A DNA stretch of 64,000 bases from Capsicum annuum (GCF_002878395.1 NC_061115.1:211106093-211170092); one strand, 5' to 3'; counted from the first letter of the stretch, positions 1-10,850 are shown. Translations and numbers: made by a program. Notes: generated by a model from the letters alone, not told the origin.

Positions 1-882
1 TGTAAAATAAAATAACTTTCATAATAAAAATCAAGTTTTGGGCACAAGGACGAAAGAATTGTCCTTGTTCATAACCCCGCATACCTTGAATGATGAACTA
101 GATGCACAAGCTTGATTTTGAGACTCTATTGACACTCTTGAATGAAGATTCTTGAAACTCTTGATCTAAGGATCTTAAATCTTGAATCAACTTGGAGAAA
201 GGATGGTGGAATCTTGAGTTTTTTGGAGATGAATGTTGAAGCCTAGGGTTTTGGATGAGAGTAATTTTGATGAAACTTAGCATATAATGCTTCTAAAAAT
301 ATTTAATCTTGTGTTTTGGATGGATTGAGGGTTGGGGAAAAGTCCAAAATACCCTCCTTTAATGTCTGAATGAAACTGGAAAAATGAACTGGTGACCCAA
401 TTTTTGGCCTTGGCGTGACATGCCATAATCGTGCCAAGCCACTGGAAAATGCCAACTGGGAACTGGGCAGGCTCCGCGATGTGGGGTCATCACGGTGCCC
501 CTTTGGAATGCCATTTTGGCACATGGCGCGATGCGTCATTATCTTGCTGGACCTCTGGAAATCGACCAACAAAAAATTGGCCCTCTCCATGATGTGCCAA
601 TATCGTGGAGGGCTACTGGAAAATGACAGTTAGGAAATAACACTGCTCCGCGACGCGCTAAGGGTCCAAATGTTTTATGACTGGAACTTATAATGGCCAT
701 GACTTCGTACACGATTTTTGAATTGAGGCGAATCTTATATCGTTGGAAACCTTATTCAATTTCCTACATCATGTAAAGGTCAAATCTAAAGAATTCCACT
801 TAATTAAGCATCAATTATTCTAATATCTAACCTTGACATTTTTCTAGATGAGTTTAGGCTAGGAAAATCGCGGGGTATTACA
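1..882 (-). mobile_element. Partial Ty3-gypsy LTR (subfamily B), window-truncated
   Basis: This is the last part (on the plus strand) of a long LTR running off the left edge of the window. It ends at 882 in the sequence GGGGTATTACA, the terminus shared by the gypsy LTRs elsewhere in the window. The GC-richer block at about 400-660, with repeats around GCCACTGGAAAA, matches the block at 25560-25860 in the LTR at 23677-26050, so I place both in one subfamily. It interrupts a LINE reading frame at 883, so it inserted after the LINE. The short open frames on both strands here are not genes. The target duplication cannot be tested because the other end is outside the window. Confidence 0.75.
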
Positions 883-1965
883 GTCCAACCTACTCCAATA
901 TAATTAGAGACATCCTCATTAATCTCTATACTTCCTTGAATCATAGACCCAAGATACTTAAAACTATTCTTTTTACAAATATCTTGGGAATCCAACCTCA
1001 CCACTTCTTTGTTCTCCTGCCTCAAGTCACTAAACTTGCACTCCAAATACTCCATCTTGGACCTACTCAACCTGAACCCCTTAGATTCCAGGGTTTACCT
1101 CTATACCTCCAATTTTTCACTCATACCCCCCTCCTATCTCATCAATCAACACTACATCATCCTCAAATAACATACACCAAGGCACCTCACCTTGAATACT
1201 CTGCGTCAACATGTCCATCACCAATGCAAATAGAAACGGTCTAAGAGTCGAACCCTGATACAACCCTATCTCAACCAAAAAATAATCTAAGTCTCCTCCC
1301 GCTGTTCTCACCCGAGTCTTCTCTCCATCGTACATGTACTTAATAACTCTGATATATGCCATCGAGACCCTTCTTACCTCCATGCATCTCCAAAAAACCT
1401 CCTTAGGGACTTTGACATAAGCCTTCTCCAGGTTAATGAACACTATATGCAAATCCTCTTTCTTTCCCTATACTGTTCCACCAATCTCCTCACAAGGTGG
1501 ATTACTTCTGTCGTCGAGTGACTAGGCATAAAACAAAACTAATTCTCTGAAATGGACACGATCCTTCTTAATCTCTGCTCAACCACCCTCTCCCAAATCT
1601 TCATAGTATGACTCAACAACTTAATACCCCTATAGTTGTTGCAACTCTGAATGTCACCCTTATTTTTATATAATGGAATCATCATAATCCATCTCCAGGC
1701 CTCAGGCTTTCTCGCAGTCTTAAAAATATCATTAAATAAATCAGTTAACCACCTTAAGCCTTCCCCACCCATAAACTTCCAAAAATCTACCAGAATCTTG
1801 TCGGGCCCCGTCACCCTACCCCTCCGCATCCTACAAATAGCCTCCCTGACCTCCTCTACCTTAAAAAGTCTACAGTGGTTGTAATCATGGCTCTTCTCTG
1901 AGTTCTTCAGCTCCCCTAACTCAATGCCTCTGTCCCCCTCCTTGTTCAAAATTCTATGGACTCAG
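883..1965 (-). pseudogene. RTE-clade LINE reverse transcriptase fragment
   Basis: Minus-strand frames 1949-1539 and 1452-1117 and the start of 1070-804 read as consecutive pieces of one plant RTE LINE reverse transcriptase. The fingers region shows KVEEVREAICRMRRGRVTGPD followed by LYKNKGDIQSCNNYRGI. The palm shows [12 protein letters not shown] and [17 protein letters not shown]. The catalytic block reads [13 protein letters not shown] where the family has F-A-D-D, so both aspartates remain but the alanine is Glu. The third piece has EYLECKFSD and KYLGSMIQG, the conserved stretch after the palm. At least two frameshifts separate the pieces. The 5' part (endonuclease) is absent, and the 3' end is cut at 883 by the gypsy LTR. 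It is a dead fragment. Confidence 0.85.
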
Positions 1966-4534
1966 GTATCAATATATCATCATCAATTAACATAAAAGAA
2001 TAACATAAATCAAGTACTCATAATGATAAATGTAAATCCATAAAGATAACTATCTCATTAATATGTTCTATCTACCCATTGTTAACTAACCAGTACTTAT
2101 TATTGCATTGCTAATTCACTAGTCATCATCTTGAAAAATACCACTATCATTATTTAAACACTTATTAACCTATATTCGTGAATCATTATTAACTAGTGAT
2201 CTCTTATCACTAACCTCTTTTATTATCTAACCTCATTAATACATAAATCTTCGTTTAACAACTAAACAGCATCATAAACTTAGTCATTAGTAATAACTAA
2301 TATTCACCTATGCTAAACTGGACAACATCATTAACCATGAATCAACTATCGCTAGGTACCATAATTCAACTAAGAAAGGTTCATTAACTAGGTCATGAGA
2401 CTCCAAGTCATCAAGTGCTATAGTGATCTAATAGGCAACTAATTACCACGTAGCTTAACCCTTAATTAGGAAGAACAGTCATAAGATTTCATCATATATA
2501 GAATCACATCAAGTATTGATAAAATAATCATGAATATACTGAATTTATGCATTCAATCATCAGTATTGAATCAGTGGAACAATAAGCATCATATTGAACC
2601 TTCCTCCATCCCATACCAGAGAGAAGTGTATATGCACATACATATAAATTCATAAACTGTAACTACATCCTTTACAAGGATAAACACTTTCTAGATATCC
2701 AACCAATATCTTAACATGGTCTTCGGCCCAACAATACATTCAGAATAATCAAAATAACATAATCACGGCCTTCGGCCCATATACATATCCGGAAGTCATA
2801 TCTGTAATCATATTTATAAGGTATGGAATATCTCTAATCATCTCCCATCTAGGAGGTATCTCGTATAAATGAGTTATGATCTCAATAAGCATATAATCAT
2901 ATCTCACATAAGATATCCCATATCAATAGGTCTCATATTATGACTATAAGGAATATCACCTCTCTTGTTCAGTCGTTATATCTAAGAGGAATATCGTTTA
3001 TATAAGTCATATATCGTATCTAAGAGGAAATAAGGTCTCTAAAGGCCCAATATCGCATCTACAAGGAATTAACATCTCTATATGTCATTAATCATAATTC
3101 GATAAAATTCATCACAATTTATTAATTCACCAAGTAAATCTCGTAAATAAGGCTCATTAGTCTTAACTAGGCCGAACATCCACAATAATTCCACAAGGGC
3201 TTATACAATTCTTGGTCTAAGTGGGGCAGATGAATCCGCTTCTAATTCTCAATTTCCATATTTAGGCAATCTACGCCCCTAAATTAGGCTAAGGTATCTA
3301 GTTCATTTTTAGATGTCAAGTAAGCCAAAACCAACCCTAAGATAGGAACTTCTTCTAAAAACATGAGCATTTAAGTCAACTCTACCCAAATTACGATTTC
3401 AAGACCACTAAATTAGCCCATCTAAGGTTAATCATACTAACAATGATTTCAACACTTTAACCCCATCCCAAATCTAGAATCATATCATATTCATGCTACA
3501 AATTAGTCCAATCTTGGGAGAAGGCAATAGGATTCTAAAAGGTCATAAGCATTCCACCTTATGGGTTCAAAACCCTCATCTAATTCTCAAAACATTAATA
3601 TTCAATACCAAGTCATTATATGAATAATCAAACCTCACATTCACATTTACACACAATATATATCACACATCATCTATAGAGAAGAGTAGACAGAAGCCTA
3701 CCTCGAGGCCAAACCGCAAAACCTCAAATCATTCTCCAAGCGCCCATAAGGCCGAACCGCAAAACCTCAAATCATTATCCAAGCACCCATATTCACTTCA
3801 CAATTCCAAAATAACATCACACTATCAAAATAGAAATATACTCATTAATACGAGTCTAACGATATCCATATTGACTACTTTTGGTTTGGGATCAAAATGG
3901 ACCCCCGGGACGAGTTCCCAGAAAAGAAGGGCAAAATGAAAACTTTACTTCAAAAATGTGTTCCTCATATTTTTAGAAACCTACATCTGAAAAATCCAAG
4001 TCAAATCGAGTCAAAAATGAGGTTCAAATCGCAGAAAAATCATTTTTGAGCTTTACCGAGTAAAATCTTTGAAATCCAGATTAAAATCAAGAATCGAAGT
4101 TATTTTGAAGGTTAAATTGAAGGAAAACTAGTAATTCTAAGATAAAAATACTATTCAAGTGAAAAGTAGTGAAATTGGGATTTAAAATCAAGCCCTAAGA
4201 TTTTTGGAATTTTGAAAAATTAATCAAGAAATTTTTAAGAAAAGGATGAATTCTTACCGTAAATTTATAATAGAAACAAGAAATAAATGTTAATCTAACT
4301 TTCCAAACTTTCACTATAACCACATACTTTTATATTTGTCCTAAATAAGCTGAATATCCTTAAAACGCGTGCAGTAACTAAAATTGTAACTGAAAGACAA
4401 TACTAGAAAGGAAGCCAAAGGATTTACAAAAATCAAAATATTTAAAAAACTACTTCACTACAAAGATTTCTACAACGAGTTAATAACACCATTTAATAAA
4501 AGAACTTGCAAGCGATAACTAAACTAAAAACTAT
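1966..4534. repeat. Unassigned AT-rich repeat-like DNA
   Basis: No supportable gene lies here. The stretch is AT-rich with long runs resembling the interior of an old LTR: short degenerate reiterations built on TCTAAGAGGAATATC (about 2820-3080), two GGCCTTCGGCCC blocks (about 2720 and 2765), and a GC-richer patch around GACCCCCGGGACGAG (about 3900). I could not find matching TG...CA ends, target duplications or a second copy in the window, so it is left unclassified. A degraded gypsy LTR in minus orientation is my best guess. Confidence 0.3.
3706..3791. repeat. 43-bp tandem duplication
   Basis: Two adjacent copies of a 43-bp unit beginning AGGCC(A/G)AACCGCAAAACC, at 3706-3748 and 3749-3791, differ at only a few positions. 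It lies inside the unassigned AT-rich region. Confidence 0.8.
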
Positions 4535-4612
4535 CTAGTCGTTGTACAACAACAATTACCACGACTCAGTCCCAAATAAATTAGGTTCGACTATATATAT
4601 CCTAATCTCTTT
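4535..4612 (-). mobile_element. Probable LINE/SINE 3' tail remnant
   Basis: Read on the minus strand, this carries a stretch like ATATAGTCGAACC, then TTTGGGACTGAG, then TTGTTGTTGTACAAC. It resembles the 3' end of plant RTE LINEs and dependent SINEs, which end in TTG repeats. It sits just past the end of the WRKY coding sequence. Identification is from remembered consensus only. Confidence 0.4.
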
Positions 4613-4648
4613 TCTTACTCTTCTATAAGATCTCTTCTCATATGTGAT

Positions 4649-4732
4649 GACATCATATCTTGAATAAGTCCATGATCTTCATTCAAAGAGGCATCATAGC
4701 TTGAATAAGTCCATAATCCTCATTCAAAGAGG
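4649..4732 (-). repeat. 41-bp tandem duplication at the WRKY C-terminus
   Basis: The sequence CTTGAATAAGTCCAT.AT and its surroundings occur twice, starting at 4659 and 4700, an offset of 41 bp. Because 41 is not a multiple of three, the duplication changes the reading frame at the WRKY C-terminus. The first-read copy runs into a stop after AMMPL. Confidence 0.85.
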
Positions 4733-4897
4733 AAAAAGAGCTCCTGAACCTTCTTTCTTGTAGTGAATTATTAGTTGAAAATAAGGAAGAGGAATCACCA
4801 TAACAAGTTCTTCCTCGACTATCACCACCACCTATGACTCCATCGTAGTTGGTGGTTACCGTCTGAACGCCGACATACCCCTTAGGCGTTACGGTGC

Positions 4898-5156
4898 CAA
4901 GGGCAGATCTAGCATTGCGGGTACGGGTTCCCAGGAACCCCAAACATTTTTGTATACGTTGTAATTATATTAAAAATCTATTAAATATATAAGAATGATA
5001 AGTGAGGAACCATTAACAAAGTTGTTAGTTGGCTTAATGGTTCAAAAGGGGCTTGAAGAAATGTCTCACATGCTATACCCAAGTTTGAATCTCCTTGCGA
5101 CGACTATTTTTTATTTTATTGGAACCCCCAAACATAAAATTTTGGATCCGCCTCTG
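4898..5156 (-). mobile_element. hAT-type MITE in WRKY exon 3
   Basis: A 259-bp non-coding element with imperfect terminal inverted repeats: CAAGGGCAGATCTAG at the left, and CAGAGGCGGATCCAA on the opposite strand at the right. It is flanked by an 8-bp target duplication, TACGGTGC (4890-4897) and TACGGGGC (5157-5164), matching at 7 of 8 positions. Eight-base duplications and CAG-type ends are typical of hAT elements. Removing the element and one duplication leaves the WRKY frame continuous, so it hit a coding exon. The AT-rich core has no transposase. Confidence 0.85.
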
Positions 5157-5277
5157 TACGGGGCAGTGATGCGTGTGTGTACCTTCATTAGTTTTAACAA
5201 CGATTGAAGTATCTTGAATTGACCTTTCCATTCTCTTCTTCACAGTACATGATGTTGTTGTGCAACGATAGTAGTTC

Positions 5278-6166
5278 CTGCATGCACAAGACATTTTATG
5301 CATATATCTCACACTTGCGTTATAAGACTACTTACTGACGAAAGGAAAAAAGAAATATTCATAAGCAAGATGCTTTGAGCATCAAACAATCCTTTTATAC
5401 ACTTTGTCCATCTCATGAGACAAGGAATTTGAAAAACGTCGACTCTTTGCATGTATGGTAAAGTGTCCGTAGAATTTATAATTTTAAACCCTTTTTACAT
5501 ATTCTTGTAACTATATATTAGATCATGTTATTATTAAAGATAAAAAAAATTAAAGGAAAAGAATGTGCTATATTTTTAATAAAAATATAAAGGAAAGAAA
5601 GTAATATAAAATGTGAGAGATATAGAGAAAGTAGCAAGTTCTTTGTAGAACTTTATTTTATCTACACTGTCGGTGTAAGAAAAAAATATTATATCATCTC
5701 AATATTTTTATCTATTGTAGAAGCTGCTAACCTTATATAGTTATACTTTAATGTCACGTGTATATATCCTTTAGATGACCTGATGACTTTTAGTTTACTA
5801 GGTTATAAATTAAAACATGTACATGCATAATAAATGGAGTTCTTAAAACAAATGCAAATTTGGACAAAAATTGCTGAGCTCAGCGCAGCTCGTACCTTAG
5901 TCTCTAGATCCGGAACTGTGGATATATGAGAACAATGTATGTAACTTAACCTCATTTTCTTTTCAAATAAATCTCTTGCTTAGAGCCTAAGACTTAAGCA
6001 AATAATGTGGCATTTCTTGTTTGCCGTGTAGGTGTGAAATATGCATATGACTTTTCTCTTATTCTTTTCATTCACACACCTTTGTGAGTCTTGCAATGTG
6101 TGAATCTAGATTTAATTGGATCTCAATGTGAATATCGGGTGAAAAACAATATGTAAATACACATAC
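5278..6166 (-). other. WRKY copy 1, intron 2 (PR-type)
   Basis: An 889-bp intron between exons 2 and 3 with both consensus ends kept: donor GTATGT at 6166-6161 and acceptor GCAG ending at 5278. It splits an Arg codon as AG|G, the characteristic position in most plant WRKY domains. The sequence is AT-rich; I see no inserted element in it beyond a 12-bp palindrome GCTGAGCTCAGC near 5873. Confidence 0.8.
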
Positions 6167-6310
6167 CTTCGAAAGGGGCTGTTTTAAACTGCTTTTTGGC
6201 GATATTTCCTCCATCTATAACCATCATCCAAGTGATCAATTTCACTCTTTGTCATGAATGCAAATCTTGGCTCTCTTTTACCCTTTTGGTTCTTCCTTTT
6301 AGGTTTTAAC
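6167..6310 (-). pseudogene. WRKY transcription factor copy 1, exon 2 (broken)
   Basis: A 144-nt minus-strand exon beginning after TTTTCTTAG at 6311 and ending at the GTATGT donor. It encodes [18 protein letters not shown], then [18 protein letters not shown], the N-terminal half of a WRKY domain with its basic, nuclear-localisation-like lead. Three lesions are visible in the most conserved stretch. The heptad is WRKYRQK instead of WRKYGQK (Gly to Arg). The next conserved Lys is a TAA stop (KAV*NS). The Pro before the final Arg is Arg. In WRKY proteins the heptad contacts the W-box major groove, so these changes abolish normal function. The phase (first base G completing a CAG codon with exon 1) fits the exon 1 ends at 19389 and 37009. 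Confidence 0.9.
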
Positions 6311-6428
6311 CTAAGAAAACAAAAAATTCATATCACATTTTGCCGAAAGGGAAAACTTCAAATAAAAGAAACTACTAAAGGGGAAACACCCAAAAACAAT
6401 TCAAGTAATCAGATGATGATGTACATAT
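6311..6428 (-). other. WRKY copy 1, intron 1, exon-2-proximal part
   Basis: A short AT-rich intron segment between exon 2 and the copia insertion. It ends with the CATAT target sequence (6424-6428), which recurs at 18624-18628 after the copia element. The rest of the intron lies at 18629-19388. Confidence 0.75.
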
Positions 6429-6583
6429 TGATAAGTGACAATTATTTAAATTATTTTAGATTACTATTGCACCTAAGAGGGTAACTACAGTTAATAGTTT
6501 AGCTTTATCTTCTCATTTATAGATGTACAACTATATATATCATTGTATTGTAAACCATATTCGTCAAGAAATATATTGTTTGA
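6429..6583 (+). repeat. Copia 5' LTR
   Basis: A 155-bp LTR starting TGATAAGTGACAATTA. It ends AATATATTGTTTGA, where the 3' copy has TTTCA, so the terminal CA has mutated to GA. The two copies are similar along their whole length, with a scatter of substitutions and small indels. Confidence 0.92.
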
Positions 6584-6620
6584 TGGTATCAAATGTCTAG
6601 ATTTTCTCTGCTATTGAATC

Positions 6621-7650
6621 ATGACTTCCAATAACTCTACTCAATCAGTTTCTTCTACATCGGCCTCCTTCACTGAAGCTTCCTCCCTTCTTCCGTCCTC
6701 TTCCTCTGCAGTTTTTGTCTCTAACATTAAAAATTTGGTTTGCACTATTCTTGACTATACAAAATTATATTTTTTGGAGGGAACTTTTCCTACCGGTTTT
6801 CAAAGGTCATGGTGTTTACGGATTTATTGATGGAAGTTTCCCTTGTCCTGAGCCTACTACTCTGAGGGATGATCGTACCTCTGTCCCTAATCCTTCCTTT
6901 AAAAAATGGATTCAACTTGATTCCGTTGTTCCTTCATGGATTCAAGCAACTATTTCTCAAGAGATACTTCAACCAATAATCAAACCTAATCATTCGCTCA
7001 CTTCTAGAGATGCATGGCTTCAAATTGAGTGTTTATCCTGCGATCAAGTTAGTTCTCGAACACTTCAACTCAAAGTTCAATTTCATAATCTTAAGAAAGG
7101 TAATCTCTCTATTAATGAATATGTCCATCTCGCGTGAAGTCCATAGTTGATGCCTTGACCTCTATTGGAAATCCTATATCTGATTTTGATCTTGTTCTCC
7201 AAATACTCTCTGGCTTAACTTCTGAATATATGTCTGTGAGCACCTCTATCTCCACTCATGTTCCTCCTCTTTCTTTTTTTGAGGCACTCTCCTTACTTTT
7301 TCTCCATGAATCTCAATTGACCAGTTTCTCAAATTCGTCTACGGATAATGCTACCACTACTTTTATGGCCAAGCAACAATTTTCTTCCTCTTATGGTCGG
7401 GGACGTGGTTTCCATTCCAATGGCGGTTGTATTTGTGGTCATCAAAATCAAGGGAATGGCAGATCCTTCACTAGGCTGCCTCCATAGTTCACTCCTCGTC
7501 CTCATCTTTCTTCTATCCTAGGTCCTCCTCCCTTTCCCTATTCAGCTTCTTACATTCCATCTCAACCCATAAATGTAGCTATTTACTACCAAATTTTCTA
7601 TCAACCAAATCATAGTGCTCGTGATTGTCCATCTCTGCATTCTAAGGCCT
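6621..7650 (+). pseudogene. Copia gag (broken)
   Basis: The frame from 6621 (MTSNNSTQSV) shifts near 6800 into the frame 6715-7137 and again into 7134-7487. Typical copia gag features are visible: the SFKKWIQLDSVVPSWIQ block, SREAW-like SRDAWLQIE and NLKKGNLSINEYV. A Gly-rich stretch follows. The zinc knuckle, usually C-X2-C-X4-H-X4-C, is degenerate at about 7580-7640 (YYQIFYQPNHSARDCPS), with the first two cysteines replaced. In the intact family this protein forms the cytoplasmic virus-like particle. Two frameshifts and the stop at 7485 make it non-functional. Confidence 0.85.
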
Positions 7651-7652
7651 TT

Positions 7653-8250
7653 ATGTCAGATGTTAGTTCTAATTACTCAGCATCTACACCTGGTGGTGCT
7701 TCGTGGTATGTTGATACTAGAGCCTCTTCTCACATGACTTCTAATGCTTCCTATTTATCCTCTATTACTCCATACAATAGCTCAGATCATGTAGTTGTGG
7801 GTAATGGAACTCAAATCCCTATCTCCTACATTGGACATGGTACTCTCGCTTCCTCTGATAATCTTTTTATGCTTAAAGATATTTTAGTTCTTCCTTATCT
7901 TTCTACTAATTTATTGTGTGTTCGTAAATTTGTTATGGACAATAATTATTCCATGGATTTTTATCTTTAGGGTTTTTCCATTAAGGAACTCATGACGAAG
8001 AAGCCCCTACTCCGGTGCAATAGTTCTGGACCACTCTATGCAATTTCTTCTCATTGCGGTGATTCTGTTGCAACTTTTCATTCTACTCTTGTTATTTCTT
8101 AGGTCTCTCTAAACCTTTGGCATTGTCTTCTAGGACTTCCAAGCTCTTCTATTTTAGCTAGTTTAGTTAAGGACAATAAATTACCTTGTTCTTCATTCAA
8201 AAGTTTAGAGTATATATGTACCGCTTGTCAACTTGGCAAGCACCAAAAGT
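7653..8250 (+). pseudogene. Copia protease and GAG-pre-integrase region (broken)
   Basis: The frame 7653-7970 carries the protease entry WYVDTRASSHMT, where the family has D-[ST]-G-A; the glycine is Arg, which should inactivate the aspartic protease. After a stop at 7968 the pre-integrase domain follows at about 8110-8250, with LWHCLLGLPSSS (normally LWHxRLGHPS) and the CTACQLGKHQKLSF zinc-binding end. The usual His is lost from LGHPS. Stops interrupt the segment at 7968 and 8101. Confidence 0.82.
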
Positions 8251-9236
8251 TGTCATTTATGGATTCTTGCTCTTTTTATTCATCTCTATTTGAATTCATT
8301 CATAGTGATAGTTGGACTTCCCCTATTGCATATTTTACTAGTTTTCGATATTATCTTCCATTCCATGATGATTTCACAAAGTTTTCATGGGTATTTCCTC
8401 TCAAGTGTAAATCCAATATTTTTTCTATGTTTAAGCAATTTTATGCCTATGTCTTGACCCAATTTTCTACAAAATTAAAGGCTCTTCAATATGATGGGTC
8501 TGCGGAGTTTTCTAAACTCCAGGCCTTTCATTCATTTCTTAATGATAATGGTGTTTTGCTTCGTATTTCTTTTCCTCACACTCATCAACAAAATGGTAAA
8601 GCTGAATGGATACATCACACAATTTTAAATATGGTCCATTCATTATTATTTCAAGCCTCTCTTCCCTCTCAATTTTGGGTTGAAGCGTTAAACATAGTTG
8701 TCCATCTTTTAAATATCCTCCCGTTGTCTAAACTTCAATTTAAAATGCCATTTGAAGCTCTCTTTGCAAAGGTTCCTAGCTACCATCATCTATGTTCTTT
8801 TAGTTGTTTATGTTATCCCAATTTACATGAATATTCTTCTTACAAGTTGAGTCCTCATTCAAAACATTGTGTTTTTCTTCATTATCCTTCCAACTACAAA
8901 GGATATATATGTTTGGATCCTACAACTAACAAAGTATTTATCTCTAGGCATGTTCGGTTCAACAAGGATTTCTTTCTTTATCCTTATCTTCTGGCCTCAA
9001 CTTCATCGCAAGTTAGCCCTTCTAGTCTATTTAAACTTCCCTTTTTGATTGATATTTCTCCTCCTTTATTTTCAATGGTGTCTCCTAATTTCCAGGATAT
9101 TAACTTTCAAAGGAGTGCACCATTTTTATCTCCTATTAATGCTGAAAATTCTTATCCTATATCTCATCACCATCTCAAATTCATTCTAATTTCACTCCAC
9201 CTACTGGACACCAAACTCCAATCTCCACATCAATAG
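8250..9236 (+). pseudogene. Copia integrase (largely open)
   Basis: A 328-residue open frame covers the integrase catalytic core. Recognisable blocks are IHSDSWTSP, DDFTKFSWVFPLK, LQYDGSAEF and PHTHQQNGKAEWIHHTI, containing the D, D and E positions of the DD35E triad. The C-terminal FHEYSSYKLSPHSKHCVFLHY-type region is seen as LSPHSKHCVFLHYPSNYKG. NGKAEWIHH replaces the usual NGxxERxHR. The frame ends at 9234 in the spacer before reverse transcriptase. It is the best-preserved gene of the element but lies in a polyprotein broken on both sides. Confidence 0.85.
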
Positions 9237-9429
9237 TTGGTCAACAAGACATCCCATATTCCTCTCCAAATGTTAGTCCTTACACTTCTTTACCTCTTAA
9301 TTCTACTTCTCCGGATCAATTACCAACCTTACCATCTTATTCAAAGATTCATCCCATGATTACCCATAAGAAAACAGGGTCTCTCAAGCCTTGAGTCCTT
9401 GCTTCTCTTCTTTCTCATTCCTCCACACT

Positions 9430-10293
9430 TCTATCTAAACCTTCATCTTTTACGGAAGCTTCTAAGTGTCCTAATTGGAGATGTGCTATGGCCGATGAAA
9501 ACATTTATTTTATGGCTCATCGCACCTGGACATTAGTTCCACCTCCTCCGCATGCCAATATTATTGATTGTCGTTGGTTATATTGTATAAAACAAAAATC
9601 TGAAGGTTCTCTGGAGTATTTTAAGGCTCTTCGTGTAGCCCGAGGCTACAAATAACAACAAAGACTAGACGATGATCAAACGTTTAGTCCAATGGTGAAA
9701 CTAGTCACTATTCACACTATTTTAGCCCTTGCTGCATCTAAGAAATGGCAAGTCCATAAATTAGACATTAAGAATGCCTTTTACATGGCAATCTTGATGA
9801 ATTAGTATCCATGAAGCAACCTACTGGCTTTGTTCATCCATAATTTCCTCATCATGTTTGTCGGTTGAACAAAGCCTTTTATGGCTTAAAACAAGCTCCT
9901 CGAGCATGGTTTCATAGGTTCACTTCCTTTATTTTAAGAAATGGATTTAAAAATAGCATGTCTAATCCATCTTTTTTCATTTACAAACATAATTCAGACA
10001 TGGCTATTCTTCTCTATGTTTTTGATTTTCTCCTTACTGCTTCTTCTAATTATTTACTGAAGTCTTTAATTCAAACTCTTAAATCTGCATTTTCCATGAA
10101 TTACTTAGGTTTAGTTACTTATTTTCTTGGTATTTCTATAGTTGCTCACAGTGGAGGTTATTTTCTTTGTCATTCCAAGTATGTAAAAGACCTTCTTATT
10201 CGTGCAAATTTGTTATCTTCAAAACCGGTTTCAACTTCTCTATCTCCTAAGTCTCTACTTCATTCTGAAGATTGTCCTCCTTTTTTTGATTGA
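9430..10293 (+). pseudogene. Copia reverse transcriptase (broken)
   Basis: Starts with WRCAMADEN-type sequence (normally W..AM..E) at about 9477 and continues to 10293. Visible blocks are TWTLVPPPP, VARGYK, TFSPMVKLVTI, HKLDIKNAF and LNKAFYGLKQAPRAWF. The catalytic Y-V-D-D motif reads YVFDF, so the first of the two essential aspartates is lost. Frame breaks occur near 9650 and 9790-9865. In the intact element the enzyme copies the transcript inside the particle. Confidence 0.87.
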
Positions 10294-10850
10294 ACACTTT
10301 ACAGAAGCCTTGTTGGTGGTTTCCAGTACTTAAATACTACCCGTCTAGACATTGCTTTTGTTGTTAATCAAGTGTCTCAATTTATGCATTCTTCTTTGGC
10401 CATTCATTATACTATCATCAAAAAAATTTTGTGATATTTGCAAGGTTCTGTGGATCATGGGTTATTTATTCTTGGTGGCTCTACTAACGGCTTACAATGT
10501 TACAGTGATGCGGACTAGGTTGGTTCCCTACCACTCATCGATCTACTTTAGCATACTGCATCTTTATTGGTCAAAATCTTATATCTTGGTCTTCTAAGAA
10601 ATAAAATGTTGTTTCTCGATCAAGTGCAGAGGTTGGATACACGGCAGTTGCTCAAGCAACTGCTGAAATAACATAGTACATTTGCTTCTACGTAAAATTC
10701 ATATTTCTCCTTCTTCTTCTATAATTTTTTGTGACAATATTAGCAGTATTTATCTAGCACTCAATCTTGTTCAGCACGATCGTCCAAGCATGTTAAAATT
10801 GATATTCACTTTGATCGTGAAAAGGTTGTCACAGGTGTTCTTTAGGTTCA
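10294..10850 (+). pseudogene. Copia RNase H, first part
   Basis: Contains the post-RT connection (YRSLVGGFQYLNTTRLDIAF-like, about 10300-10360) and RNase H pieces such as SSRSSAEVGYTAVAQATAE (about 10615-10670) and IFCDNISSIYLALN (10715-10760). Several stops and shifts break it. It is cut at 10850 inside the HIHFDREKVVTGVL stretch by the gypsy insertion. The sequence resumes at 18344 (QYVPTQDQLVDLLTK), so the original frame ran through. Confidence 0.82.

Larger units (their letters stand above)
4615..5277 (-). pseudogene. WRKY transcription factor copy 1, exon 3 (broken)
   Basis: The minus-strand exon begins after a splice acceptor (TGCATGCAG) at 5277. It encodes the zinc-finger half of a WRKY domain: NYYRCTTTSCTVKKRMERS, then EGTHTHHC, giving C-X4-C-X23-H-X-H, the pattern of group I C-terminal and group II domains. 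The exon starts in the Arg codon of the PR-type intron, the classical WRKY intron position. A 259-bp hAT-type MITE (4898-5156) interrupts it after HHCPV. Beyond the MITE the frame resumes with TPKGYVGVQ and a Ser-rich tail ending LNEDYGLIQAMMPL. A 41-bp tandem duplication then shifts the frame; a second NED(Y/H)GLIQ motif lies in the other frame and would end at 4615. The E-D-Y-G-L tail resembles WRKY28/71-type proteins. The exact end is uncertain. The upstream exons carry stops, so no functional DNA-binding protein is expected. Confidence 0.9.

Noticed and set aside
303..633. Overlapping open frames on both strands near 300-630
   Set aside because: Inside the gypsy LTR; no protein similarity, caused by the GC-richer unit array.
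936..1244. Plus-strand open frame of 102 codons
   Set aside because: Antisense shadow of the minus-strand LINE reverse transcriptase.
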